Positions 1-7,837 of a DNA stretch of 28,216 nt are shown here, piece by piece. The stretch is taken from contig JANLHE010000019.1 of the NCBI GenBank assembly GCA_024653875.1, positions 1 through 28,216 on the forward strand, in the 5' to 3' direction. The notes under the pieces are model-generated. The model had not been told where the DNA came from and made no database searches. It saw only the letters and a program-made list of their open reading frames with translations. Position numbers and translations under genes: made by a program. The stretch is from Acidobacteriota bacterium. GTDB lineage: Bacteria; Acidobacteriota; Vicinamibacteria; Vicinamibacterales; SCN-69-37. Each line of letters opens with the position of its first letter. Position 1 is the first letter of the stretch.

Positions 1-25
1 CCCGCTTGATGAGACTCTACTGGCC

Positions 26-790
26 ATGCGTATGGTGCCGGATCCGCCGTTGTTTCCGGTGCTGCACGAAGACTCGGACCTGCTGGTGATCAACAAGCCC
101 GCCGGCCTTGTCTGCCATCCCTCAAAGGACGGACCGCTCTCGAGCCTCATCGGCCGCGTACGCCTGCACCTGGGACATGCCGAAGGCCGCCTGGTGAATC
201 GCCTCGATCGCGAGACCAGCGGCATCGTGCTGGTCGCCAAGAGCGCCGCGGTTGCCGGCGAGCTCGGTCGCGTGGTGGCCGGGGCCGCCGACAAGTCCTA
301 CTGGGCCGTTGTCGAGGGCCATGTGCCGGATGCGCCGCTCGTGATCGACGCGCCCCTGGGCAAGGACCTCGCGAGTCCGGTCGCGATCAAGGATTGTGTC
401 CGGGAGGACGGCGCGGCCGCCCGGACCCGGGCGCGCGTGGTGTGCCAGTTTGTCCGCGACGGCGCGCCGTTCTCGGTGCTGGACGTGTCGCCCCTGACGG
501 GCCGCAAGCACCAGATTCGCATTCACCTCGCCCACGCAGGCTATCCCATCGTCGGCGACAAGCTGTACGGCGCCGACGAGCATCGGTACTTGCGGCTGGT
601 GGAGGGACGCCTGAGCGATGAGGACCGCCGCGCGTTGCGACTCGCGAATCACGCGCTGCACGCGCGGGCGCTGGCGTTCCCGTGGCGCGGTCGCGCGTGG
701 CGGTTCGAGGCCGGCGCGGGCGACGCGTTCCTCGCGTTCATCCGCGGCGGTCAGGACGTGCGCGTCTTCGACCGCGCCTTCATGACGTAG
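26..790 (+). CDS. RluA-family RNA pseudouridine synthase, no S4 domain
   Basis: 254 aa, cytoplasmic. The family isomerises specific uridines in rRNA or tRNA to pseudouridine. The family signature is clear: the catalytic motif RLDRETSG with Asp61, the early INKPAG strand (residues 22-27), and the late GRKHQIRIHLAHAG and GDKLYG blocks. The protein begins directly with the catalytic domain, so the N-terminal S4 RNA-binding domain of RluC/RluD types is absent, as in RluA/TruC-like members. The usual His before RLD is Asn58 here. An ATG at 26 is used; a second ATG two codons later is an equally possible start. The 3' end overlaps the convergent diguanylate cyclase gene by 40 nt. Which uridine it modifies cannot be told from the sequence. 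Confidence 0.93.
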   Translation: MRMVPDPPLFPVLHEDSDLLVINKPAGLVCHPSKDGPLSSLIGRVRLHLGHAEGRLVNRLDRETSGIVLVAKSAAVAGELGRVVAGAADKSYWAVVEGHVPDAPLVIDAPLGKDLASPVAIKDCVREDGAAARTRARVVCQFVRDGAPFSVLDVSPLTGRKHQIRIHLAHAGYPIVGDKLYGADEHRYLRLVEGRLSDEDRRALRLANHALHARALAFPWRGRAWRFEAGAGDAFLAFIRGGQDVRVFDRAFMT

Positions 791-2130
791 AGCTCGGCAT
801 CGGCGAGGTCCAGCAGTTCGTCGCACGAGTCGCCATCACGGGGATACACGGCAATGCCGAGGCTGGCCGCAATCGACGGTGTGCCGGCGTCGGCGGCCAG
901 GGCCGCCTGGACGCGGGCCACCTGGGTCCGGGCGGCGGCCTCGTCACACCCGGGCAGCAGGACGGCGAACTCGTCGCCGCCGTACCGCGCGATCAAATCC
1001 GTGACGCGGCAGGAGGCGCGCAGGGCATCGGCGAGGCGGACCAGCAGCCGGCTGCCCACGTTGTGTCCCAGCCGATCGTTGATGACCTTCAGGTTGTTGA
1101 CGTCGAGCAACAGGAGGGCAAATGGCTGGCCGGTGTCTTTCGCCCGCTGGATCTGCCGGTCCACCGAGTGGGTCAGGTGACGGTAGTTGGCCAGGCCCGT
1201 GAGCGGGTCGGTGACCGCCAGTTGGTGCAGTTGTGAGTCCATCCGGTTGCGAAGGTCGATCGCCGCGGCGGCCACCAGCGCGGTCACCCCGGTGGCGACA
1301 AGAAACGCCTGCAGCACGCGAGCCGGGACGTCGGTGACGCCCCAGGCAGCCGCGATCGCGAACGCCAGCAGCACGGTGGCGGTTTCTCGCGCGCCAAAAC
1401 GCAACGCCGTCCACAACACGATGGGAAACGGCACGACGAGCATCGGGAACACCGCGGGTTCGCCAGGCCAGGCGCCGCCGAACATCAGGACACCGCCGAC
1501 CAGCGTGGCGCCGGCCAGGACCCAGGCTTCCAACACCCGGGGCTGGACGCGCGCGCGCCAGCCCGACGCGGTGGCGCGGCGTTCACTCGCGCGTCGCGCC
1601 AGTGTCAGCCGCGGCCGCAGGGCCCAGAGCACCAGCGCCGGCGTCACCAGCACCTGCGCGGTGAGGGCGCTCCACCACCATGCCCGCGCCACGCTTTCCA
1701 CGTCTCCGCCCACGCTGTCGCGGATCGACGACCACGCGGTGATGCCGCCCAGCGCCGCGAGGGGCGCGCTCACGAGCGCGACGACGCCGGCAAACGTCAG
1801 GACGTGCGGCGTGTGTTCGAACGCGCGGGGACCGCGCGCGAGCTGGCCCGTGAGCCACGCGCCGACCACCGCCGACAAGGTCTGGCCCAGCGCCAGACCG
1901 ATCGCGCCCGCCAGCGGCAGGCGCTGCCACAGGCCCACCAACGTGAGCGCCGCCATCAGCGGCAGCGCCACGCGCGGGCCTTCGATGAGCGCGGCCGCCA
2001 TCCCCACGGCCGCCGTCCACAGGACGACCGCGTCGCCAAGGGGCGCCGGTAGCGGTAGGGCGCCCGCCGCCGCCATCGCGGCGGCGGCGGCCACCCACCG
2101 GAGACGGGTGTGGGACGGAGCGTCGGCCAT
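751..2130 (-). CDS. MASE1-type membrane sensor diguanylate cyclase (GGDEF)
   Basis: 459 aa from the ATG at 2130. An in-frame ATG at 2220 would add 30 Arg/Pro-rich residues and is less likely. Roughly residues 1-290 are hydrophobic with many membrane helices. They include the Trp-rich WWWSALTAQVLVTPALVLW segment typical of MASE1 sensory domains. Residues about 300-455 form a GGDEF domain: DPLTGLANYR, then an intact GGDEF active site (384-388) and an allosteric RVTD inhibitory I-site (375-378) five residues before it. It should therefore make cyclic di-GMP from GTP and be product-inhibited. No EAL domain is present. A TACACT hexamer (minus strand 2154-2149) lies 18 nt before the start without an evident Shine-Dalgarno site. 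The 3' end overlaps the convergent pseudouridine synthase gene. Confidence 0.9.
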   Translation of the reverse strand: MADAPSHTRLRWVAAAAAMAAAGALPLPAPLGDAVVLWTAAVGMAAALIEGPRVALPLMAALTLVGLWQRLPLAGAIGLALGQTLSAVVGAWLTGQLARGPRAFEHTPHVLTFAGVVALVSAPLAALGGITAWSSIRDSVGGDVESVARAWWWSALTAQVLVTPALVLWALRPRLTLARRASERRATASGWRARVQPRVLEAWVLAGATLVGGVLMFGGAWPGEPAVFPMLVVPFPIVLWTALRFGARETATVLLAFAIAAAWGVTDVPARVLQAFLVATGVTALVAAAAIDLRNRMDSQLHQLAVTDPLTGLANYRHLTHSVDRQIQRAKDTGQPFALLLLDVNNLKVINDRLGHNVGSRLLVRLADALRASCRVTDLIARYGGDEFAVLLPGCDEAAARTQVARVQAALAADAGTPSIAASLGIAVYPRDGDSCDELLDLADAELYVMKARSKTRTS

Positions 2131-2255
2131 GCCAAGTACCAGTGCAGAGTGTATCGCTGCCGGGCGCCGGACGAATCGCCGCGTGCGATGGTGTGCTGGG
2201 ACTCGAGGAGGACGGCGCAACGGACCCTTGGGCGGCCCAGAGGCATAATGGTCAT

Positions 2256-2726
2256 ATGGCCCGACGCAACGTGCTGCTGCTGATGGTGTTGATTCTGGGG
2301 CTGACCGCGTTCGGCGTCTGGCGTGAACGGACCGTTCCGAGGAATGACCCGGCGGGGTTTGCGCGCGCGATCATGAGTCCCTTCTGCCCGGGCCTCACCC
2401 TGGCCGCCTGCCCGTCGTCATCCGCGTTTGAATTGCGCGCGGAGGTCACCAAACGCGCGCGTGACGGCGAATCCCAGGACGCGATCATGACCGATCTGGT
2501 CGCGCGGTACGGCGATATCGTGCTCGGCACGCCGGAAACCACCGGCTACGGGTTGATGGTGTGGCTGGCGCCCGGGCTGATCGGTGTGCTGTTGCTGGGC
2601 CTGGTGGTGACGGTCGGCCGGCACGCGCTGCGGCAGGAACCCCCGCCACCGGTTGTGGTCCCGACCGGCGGCGCCGGTGAACAACTCGCCAAACAACTCG
2701 ACGACGACCTGCTGGATCTGGACTGA
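2256..2726 (+). CDS. CcmH/NrfF-like cytochrome c maturation protein, atypical CX7C
   Basis: 156 aa. Residues 6-22 are a signal anchor and about 106-128 a second membrane helix, with a short Pro-rich cytoplasmic tail. Between them lies a CcmH-like helical domain, recognised by the family block DAIMTDLVARYGDIVL followed by the TM helix. CcmH proteins normally carry a redox-active LRCxxCQ motif and present reduced apocytochrome for haem attachment. Here the two cysteines are Cys44 and Cys52 in FCPGLTLAAC, a CX7C spacing, so ordinary CxxC thiol chemistry is not expected. No other ccm genes are nearby. The ATG at 2256 is chosen because the membrane anchor starts there and CATAAT (2244-2249) sits 6 nt upstream. 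An upstream in-frame ATG at 2142 would add an unlikely 38 residues. Confidence 0.75.
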   Translation: MARRNVLLLMVLILGLTAFGVWRERTVPRNDPAGFARAIMSPFCPGLTLAACPSSSAFELRAEVTKRARDGESQDAIMTDLVARYGDIVLGTPETTGYGLMVWLAPGLIGVLLLGLVVTVGRHALRQEPPPPVVVPTGGAGEQLAKQLDDDLLDLD

Positions 2727-2756
2727 CTCGCCGGGGCGCCGTGCGCGCTGGACCCG

Positions 2757-3245
2757 CTACTGCCGGTCGAACGGGACCCCGATGTAGGTGCCGGCCTGGT
2801 CGACCCGCACCAGCAATTGCGTGTACATGAACGTGATGGACATGCGGCCGTCGTTGAGCCGGTTGACCGGAATCGGCAGCCGCTGCTTCACGTGGTAGTC
2901 GTAGATGTCGTAAAACACATCGGTGCCCACCTCGACGAACTCCGGAAACTTCCCGTTGGTTCTCCAGAAGAGCGTATAGACCTCCCGCAGCTTCGGGATG
3001 AAGCCATACGCCACGCTGTTCGATCGGAGCGCCGACGACACGCTGGCGACCCCGCCGCTCATGCTGTCCATGCGGTCCGCGATGCGCCGCAAGGCGGCGT
3101 TGTCGACGTCTTGCAGCGGCGTGCCGGCGAGCGCGCCACTGGTGTCCGTGGGGGCGATCTCCGGTGCGGCGGCGGTGTCTGGCGTGGCGATGGTCGCGAG
3201 TGCGCCGATCGCGGTTCCCGTGACGAGTTCCCGGCGTGTGAGCAT
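2757..3245 (-). CDS. Small Tat-exported protein of unknown function
   Basis: 162 aa from the ATG at 3245, chosen because AGGAG stands at the right distance upstream on the minus strand and the protein then opens with MLTRRELVTGTAIGAL, a twin-arginine leader followed by a hydrophobic stretch and an Ala-rich cleavage region. The mature part has a helical segment (ALRRIADRMDSM), then a Phe/Tyr-rich C-terminal domain with FWRTNGKFPEFVEVG, DIYDYHVKQR and YIGVPFDRQ. I do not recognise the family. The only functional clue is the Tat signal, which implies export of a folded protein. It converges on the CcmH-like gene with a 30-nt gap and diverges from the chimeric gene at 3343. Confidence 0.72.
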   Translation of the reverse strand: MLTRRELVTGTAIGALATIATPDTAAAPEIAPTDTSGALAGTPLQDVDNAALRRIADRMDSMSGGVASVSSALRSNSVAYGFIPKLREVYTLFWRTNGKFPEFVEVGTDVFYDIYDYHVKQRLPIPVNRLNDGRMSITFMYTQLLVRVDQAGTYIGVPFDRQ

Positions 3246-3342
3246 AGGGTCTCCTGACGGCATTATGACGCCGGCCGCCTCTGCTTTGTGTTGACAGTCG
3301 TCGCCTCGCTGGCTGCCAGGCGTTCGGATACACTCCCCCGTC

Positions 3343-4845
3343 ATGCCGGCTCATCTGTTGCGATCGTCTGCCGCGATGGCTTTCGCCATCGGCGCTCTCA
3401 CCGCCTCGTCCGCGTTCGCACAGGCACCGCCGACCGGCCCGCTGATCCTTCACGTGCCGGCATCGGCGCGCACCGCGGCCCTGGGCAACGCCTGGGTCGC
3501 CGGTCGGGATCAGGATGTCGTGTTTCACAATCCCGCGCAGCTCATCGGCACGCGACCGGGGTTCGACCTCTCGGTCACGCGACTGGGACCGGCCAGCACG
3601 ATGACGTCGATCGGGTCGGTGTTCGCGGCCGGCAAGTGGTCGCTGACGTTCGGGTGGGGCGCGCAACTGCTGGGGTTCAATGCGGATGCGGCGACGAGCT
3701 ATCCGTATTCACCGGACCTGTTGCAGGCGGAAGGGTCCCGCACTGGCACCAGCGCGCTGGTCACGGCCGGCGCGGCGGTCCTGGTGAAGAAGTTCCGCAT
3801 TGGCGTGTCCGCCAAGTACGCGTCGGACCTCGCCGCGACGTCCGCCTCGATGCTGCTGCCGATCCGCGCCAATCAACATGTGCTGCTGGCGGACGTGGGC
3901 GTGGCGCGCAACCTGAACGGACTCAGCGCGGAGAACGACGGTCGCGCCTGGCTGCTGCTGAAACACCTGGAGGCGTGGAAGACGTTCAACGAGACCGCGG
4001 ACGGCCCGTTCTTCAACCGCGTGGACATGAACAACATCGCGGTCATGGGGCACTCACGCGGCGGGGAAGCGGCGGCCACGGCCGCGGCGTTCAATCGTCT
4101 CAAGTACTACCCCGACGACTTCAAACAGGAATTCACGTTCAACTTCGGCATCAAGTCCGTCGTCGCCATCGCGCCGGTGGACGGGCAATACAAGCCGTCC
4201 AGCGTGTTCACGCCGCTCGAGAATGCGAACTACCTGATCATCCATGGTTCGCACGATGGCGACGTGTCCACGGCCGTGGGCGCGCGGCAGTACGAGCGGC
4301 TGCAGTTCACCGACGGCCAGCCGTGGTTCAAGGCGATGATCTTCATGTATCGCGCCAACCACGGGCAGTGGAACACCGTGTGGCAGAACAAGGACAACGG
4401 GCCGCGCAGCGGCCGGTCGCTTGATTTGCGTACGCTGATTGACGGCGAGGCACAGCGCCAGATGGCCAAGGTGGTGATCTCCGGCTTCCTTGAAGCGACA
4501 CTCCATCAGAAGCGCGAGTACGTGCCGATGTTCCGCGACCATCGCACCGCCGGGGCGTGGTTGCCGAAGACGCTGTACACGACGAAGTTCCAGGAGAACG
4601 GCTTCAAGTCCCTGGCGTCGTTCGATCGCGACGCGCAGCGTTTCAGCAACATCTTCGAACTCATCCCGCAGACGTTCGTGATGCCGCTCGCGGACTTCGC
4701 GCAGGCATCACCGGAGTTCGATCCCCGCCAGCTCGCCACGATCCGGCTGGTGTTCGACCGAACCGAGGCGGGGACGATTGTGCTGGAGCACGTCGGCCTG
4801 TCCACGCCGACCGACGCGGCTTTTCTCGCGGCCCCGGTGCCGTGA
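3343..4845 (+). CDS. Chimeric ORF: PorV-like outer-membrane half fused to alpha/beta-hydrolase half
   Basis: 500 aa with a signal peptide (1-27, cleavage near AFAQ-A). Residues about 30-190 look like the N-terminal part of a PorV/UPF0164-type beta-barrel: SARTAALGNAWVAGRDQDVVFHNPAQL, then alternating strands up to LLADVGVARNL. From about residue 195 the sequence changes to an alpha/beta hydrolase: ENDGRAWLLLKHLEAW, nucleophile elbow GHSRGG with Ser238, acid Asp305 in HGSHDGDV, base His340 in RANHGQW, and a C-terminal beta-rich domain. Only about 40 hydrolase residues precede the nucleophile, so its first beta strands are missing. The barrel is also cut short. The simplest reading is an in-frame deletion joining two genes near nucleotide 3925, or an assembly chimera. 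TACACT lies 8 nt before the start and there is no Shine-Dalgarno site. Confidence 0.8.
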   Translation: MPAHLLRSSAAMAFAIGALTASSAFAQAPPTGPLILHVPASARTAALGNAWVAGRDQDVVFHNPAQLIGTRPGFDLSVTRLGPASTMTSIGSVFAAGKWSLTFGWGAQLLGFNADAATSYPYSPDLLQAEGSRTGTSALVTAGAAVLVKKFRIGVSAKYASDLAATSASMLLPIRANQHVLLADVGVARNLNGLSAENDGRAWLLLKHLEAWKTFNETADGPFFNRVDMNNIAVMGHSRGGEAAATAAAFNRLKYYPDDFKQEFTFNFGIKSVVAIAPVDGQYKPSSVFTPLENANYLIIHGSHDGDVSTAVGARQYERLQFTDGQPWFKAMIFMYRANHGQWNTVWQNKDNGPRSGRSLDLRTLIDGEAQRQMAKVVISGFLEATLHQKREYVPMFRDHRTAGAWLPKTLYTTKFQENGFKSLASFDRDAQRFSNIFELIPQTFVMPLADFAQASPEFDPRQLATIRLVFDRTEAGTIVLEHVGLSTPTDAAFLAAPVP

Positions 4846-4894
4846 GGCGCGCCGCCGCTCCATTGCCCCATTGCCTCATTTCTCCGAAGCGGCG

Positions 4895-4923
4895 ATGATG
4901 ACGTGATATGATGACGTCATCAT
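4895..4923. promoter_or_regulatory. Autoregulatory operator candidate at the antitoxin start
   Basis: ATGATGACGTCATCAT (4908-4923) is a perfect 16-bp palindrome whose right end contains the first two bases of the antitoxin start codon. A second copy of its left half, ATGATGACGT, stands at 4895-4904, 13 bp upstream in direct orientation. A -10-like TATGAT (4907-4912) lies inside the palindrome. Ribbon-helix-helix antitoxins are known to bind palindromes at their own promoter, so this is a strong operator candidate. There is no Shine-Dalgarno site. Confidence 0.7.
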
Positions 4924-5140
4924 GCGGACAATCATCGAACTCCCCCAAGAACAACTGGGCGATCTGGACGTCCTCTGCCGCCGGGAGGGTATCTCCAGGG
5001 CGGAGGCCATCCGCCGGGCGGTCGCCGCGATGCTGACCGAGCGGTCGAAGGGTGAGGCCGCCGGTGCGTTCGGGTTGTGGCGCGGCCGCGCCGATGAGGC
5101 GCTCGCCGACCAGGAACGGCTGCGGAACGAGTGGCGGTAG
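4922..5140 (+). CDS. Ribbon-helix-helix antitoxin, VapB-type
   Basis: 72 aa. MRTIIELPQEQLGDLDVLCRREGISRAEAIRRAVAA is split here as a beta ribbon (RTIIELP) followed by two helices (residues 9-20 and 24-38), the CopG/VapB ribbon-helix-helix fold that dimerises and binds DNA. The C-terminal tail (about 45-72, FGLWRGRADEALADQERLRNEW) matches the toxin-neutralising segment of VapB antitoxins, with Trp and Arg residues that fit into the PIN active site. The gene overlaps the PIN toxin gene by 10 nt, the usual antitoxin-first arrangement. The start codon is embedded in the palindromic operator candidate, which suggests tight autorepression. Confidence 0.88.
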   Translation: MRTIIELPQEQLGDLDVLCRREGISRAEAIRRAVAAMLTERSKGEAAGAFGLWRGRADEALADQERLRNEWR

Positions 5141-5526
5141 CCGTGGCGCGCCCGCAGGTCGACGCCGTGTTCGACACCAACATCCTCATCGACTACCTGA
5201 TTGGCCGGGAGCAGGCCCGGAAGGAACTGGATCGCTACCCCCGCCGCGCCATCAGCATCATCACCTGGATGGAACTGCAGATTGGATCCCGGAGCGAGGC
5301 CGAGGCAGACGTCATCGATCTGTTCCTCCGCGAGTTCAGGGTGATCGACATCACGCGCCCGCTCGCCAGGCGGGCGATCGAAATCAGGCGCCGTACCCGT
5401 GTGCGTCTCCCCGACGCGATCATCTGGGCGACCGCGCAGATGGACTCGGCCGTGCTCGTGACGCGGAATACGAAGGACTTTCCAAAGGACGACCCCGGCA
5501 TCCGGATCCCTTATCGGGTCCGGTGA
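5131..5526 (+). CDS. PIN-domain ribonuclease toxin, VapC-type
   Basis: 131 aa, starting at GTG 5131; GTG 5143 is an alternative. Members of this family cleave RNA, often tRNA or rRNA, with Mg or Mn held by four acidic residues. All are visible: Asp15 in VFDTNILIDYL, Glu48 in ITWMELQIG, Asp95 in LPDAIIWATA, and the closing VTRNTKDF with Asn113 and Asp116. Length and motif order fit an intact toxin. Translation is probably coupled to the overlapping antitoxin gene. A second, broken VapC-like fragment exists at 17189 in the same window, but it belongs to a different VapC subgroup by sequence. Confidence 0.9.
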   Translation: MAVAVARPQVDAVFDTNILIDYLIGREQARKELDRYPRRAISIITWMELQIGSRSEAEADVIDLFLREFRVIDITRPLARRAIEIRRRTRVRLPDAIIWATAQMDSAVLVTRNTKDFPKDDPGIRIPYRVR

Positions 5527-5559
5527 CAGGCCCGGGATCGCCCCGCCAGCAGACCAGAG

Positions 5560-5590
5560 TAGAATCCTCCCGTTCCATCTCTACGGGAGG
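5560..5590 (+). promoter_or_regulatory. -10 box and inverted repeat over the S9 peptidase Shine-Dalgarno site
   Basis: TAGAAT (5560-5565) is a -10 candidate. CCTCCCGT (5566-5573) is perfectly complementary to ACGGGAGG (5583-5590), with a 9-nt spacer. The right arm contains the GGGAGG Shine-Dalgarno site, 6 nt before the ATG at 5597. If transcription starts at the left edge, the SD can be sequestered. If it starts 7 nt after the -10, most of the left arm is lost and the repeat would matter only as DNA. Confidence 0.45.
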
Positions 5591-5596
5591 CTACTC

Positions 5597-7813
5597 ATGA
5601 CCGCAGTTCGAAAGACCGTGCTCGTGGCTGGAGGCGTGATTGTCGCCGGCTTGGCGTGGTCACCGCTCGTGCCATCCACAGATCTGTTCGCGCAGGCCCA
5701 GTCGTCCGCACGCCCGCGCCTGATGACCGTGCGCGACACGCAGAACGTCGTCAGCGTCGGCAGTCCCGCGATTGCGCCCAACGATCAGTGGGTGCTCCAC
5801 ACACGCACCGTGCGGGACTGGGATGATGCCCAGTGGAGGACGAAGACGCACATCTGGCGCGTGAAGATTGACGGCACCGGCGGCAGGCAGTTGACGTTCG
5901 GCGACGCGAACACCACCGCGCCGGCGTGGTTCCCGGCCGGCGACAAGATCGCGTTCCTCTCGTCGCGTGGCGCCGCGCCGGCCACGCCCGACAGCGACGG
6001 CGTCGGCACCCAGGTCTTCTTCATGCACGTCGACGGCGGCGAGGCGTGGCAGGCCACGAAACACGCCGGCGGCGTCTCCGCCTTCTCGATTTCCCCTGAC
6101 GGCAAGACGCTGCTCCTCACCGCGCAGGATCCGCTCACGGCCGAGGACCGTCGCCGCCGCCGCGACCGGGACGACGCCGTCGTCGTGGACGAGGTCTTCC
6201 GCTGGTCGCACCTCTGGACGTTCGACATCGCAAGCGGCACGGAGAAGCGGTTGACCGAAGGGACGTTCGTGGTGAGCGACCCGCAATGGTCACCGGACTC
6301 GCGGAAGGTGGCCTACGTCACGCGCCCGACGACGAAGGTGGACGACGCCGCGTGGGCGGATGTGTGGATGGTGGAGGTGGGCGGCACGCCCCGCAAGTTC
6401 TACGAGAACGCCGGGCCCGATACCAGCCCGCGGTGGTCGCCGGATGGCACCACGCTGGCGGTCGCGTCCAAGACCCAGTCGGGCAACACGCAGTGGTACG
6501 GCAAGCTGCACCTGTTCCCGGCCGACGGAGGCGCGCCGCGCGTCCTGTTGAAGGACTTCGATCTCGACTTCGCCGGCCCTATCTGGTCGCGCGACGGAAA
6601 GCTGGTGTATTGGTCCACGGGGAAGGGCACCCGGACGGAGCTGTTCGGCGTGGACATCGCCACGGGAGAACTCACCACCACGCGCGCGCCGATGGCCGGC
6701 GTGAGTGGCGCATGGGCGCTGTCGCATGACGGCAACACGTGGGTCTTCTCGCACAACGCCGGCACGACCTCCGGCGACCTGTGGGCGATGCGCCGTGAGG
6801 GCACCGGCTACGCGCAGCCCGTGCGCCTGACGAACGCCAATCCGTGGATCGCGGCCGAGCAGGTGCAGCTCGGGCAGGTCGAGACGATCCGCTGGACCAA
6901 TACCGACGGTGGGACGATCGAAGGCGTGCTCACGCGTCCGGTGGGGTATCAGGCCGGCACGCGCTATCCGCTGATCGTCAATCCGCACGGCGGGCCGAGT
7001 TCGGCCTCCACCGAAGGGTTCAGCTCGTTCAACCAGGTGCTGGCGGCCAACGGGTTCCTCGTGCTGCAGATCAACTTCCGCGGCAGCACCGGCTACGGGC
7101 AGAAGCACGTCAACGCCAACCAGAACACCTGGGGCATCGGCGACTACGACGACATCATGAAGGGCGTGGACTACGTCATCGCCCAGGGCTGGGCCGACCC
7201 CAGCCGCATGGTGGCGTACGGCTGGAGCTATGGCGGGTACATGACGTTCTGGATGTCCACCCAGACCGATCGCTTCAAGCTGATCTCGCCGGGCGCCGGC
7301 CTGACGAATCTCTACTCGATGTACTCGACGACCGATATTCCCGCGTATCTCGGCTGGTTCTTCGGCACGCCGTGGGAGAATTCGGGCATCTACGACAAGC
7401 TCTCGGCGATTCGGCACGTGAAGAACGTGAAATCGAAAATGCTCATCATGCACGGCGCAGATGATGCGCGTGTGCCGCCGACGCAGGCAGACGAGTTCTA
7501 TAAGGCACTCAAGGACCTGGGCAAGGACGTCACGTATGTGCGGTATCCGCGCCAGGGCCACGGCATCACGGAGACGCGGCTGGCCATCGACCGCAATCGC
7601 CGGTACGTGTGCGCGTTCACGGCAGCGGTGGGCGTGACGTCCACGACCGAGTCGTGCAAGGACGGCGTACCCGTGGTGGATGCGCCGGCGGCGGCAAAGC
7701 CTGGCGGCGTCGGCGGGATCATTGATGTGGATCTCCCCTGGAGCGGTCCGGCGAGCGCGCCCGATGGGCGCCTGCAGGACCGCGGCGTGTTCAGGGTGAT
7801 GGACGGCCGTTGA
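5597..7813 (+). CDS. Exported S9-family serine peptidase (prolyl oligopeptidase/acylaminoacyl peptidase type)
   Basis: 738 aa. A signal sequence (1-34, ending near LFAQA) directs export. Residues about 45-430 form a WD40/TolB-like beta-propeller with repeated strands such as DPQWSPDSRKVAYV and SPRWSPDGTTLAVAS. Residues about 435-690 are the alpha/beta-hydrolase peptidase domain, with Ser544 in GWSYGGYM, Asp623 in HGADDARVP and His655 in YPRQGHG, a complete triad. Enzymes of this kind cut short peptides, often after proline or from acylated N-termini. The last 50 residues are a Gly/Ala/Pro-rich tail. GGGAGG stands 6 nt before the ATG. A deacylase gene follows after 24 nt, so both probably act in periplasmic peptide degradation. 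Confidence 0.94.
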   Translation: MTAVRKTVLVAGGVIVAGLAWSPLVPSTDLFAQAQSSARPRLMTVRDTQNVVSVGSPAIAPNDQWVLHTRTVRDWDDAQWRTKTHIWRVKIDGTGGRQLTFGDANTTAPAWFPAGDKIAFLSSRGAAPATPDSDGVGTQVFFMHVDGGEAWQATKHAGGVSAFSISPDGKTLLLTAQDPLTAEDRRRRRDRDDAVVVDEVFRWSHLWTFDIASGTEKRLTEGTFVVSDPQWSPDSRKVAYVTRPTTKVDDAAWADVWMVEVGGTPRKFYENAGPDTSPRWSPDGTTLAVASKTQSGNTQWYGKLHLFPADGGAPRVLLKDFDLDFAGPIWSRDGKLVYWSTGKGTRTELFGVDIATGELTTTRAPMAGVSGAWALSHDGNTWVFSHNAGTTSGDLWAMRREGTGYAQPVRLTNANPWIAAEQVQLGQVETIRWTNTDGGTIEGVLTRPVGYQAGTRYPLIVNPHGGPSSASTEGFSSFNQVLAANGFLVLQINFRGSTGYGQKHVNANQNTWGIGDYDDIMKGVDYVIAQGWADPSRMVAYGWSYGGYMTFWMSTQTDRFKLISPGAGLTNLYSMYSTTDIPAYLGWFFGTPWENSGIYDKLSAIRHVKNVKSKMLIMHGADDARVPPTQADEFYKALKDLGKDVTYVRYPRQGHGITETRLAIDRNRRYVCAFTAAVGVTSTTESCKDGVPVVDAPAAAKPGGVGGIIDVDLPWSGPASAPDGRLQDRGVFRVMDGR

Positions 7814-7824
7814 TGGTTGTTGCG

Positions 7825-7830
7825 TATACT
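7825..7830 (+). promoter_or_regulatory. -10-like TATACT just before the deacylase start
   Basis: TATACT ends 7 nt before the ATG at 7838 with no Shine-Dalgarno between. A transcript from it would be leaderless. No -35 match is seen at 16-18 nt. Confidence 0.4.
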
Positions 7831-7837
7831 GCGCGCC

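Noticed and set aside
1..25. 3' end of an upstream gene
   Set aside because: A TGA occurs at 8-10, but two codons are too little to call a gene.
3291..3296. Perfect -35 consensus TTGACA before the chimeric gene
   Set aside because: The nearest -10 candidate TACACT is 32 nt away, too far for a standard promoter, and nothing suitable lies at 16-18 nt.
6290..7561. 423-codon minus-strand open frame
   Set aside because: Antisense shadow of the S9 peptidase, which has a complete catalytic triad and signal peptide.
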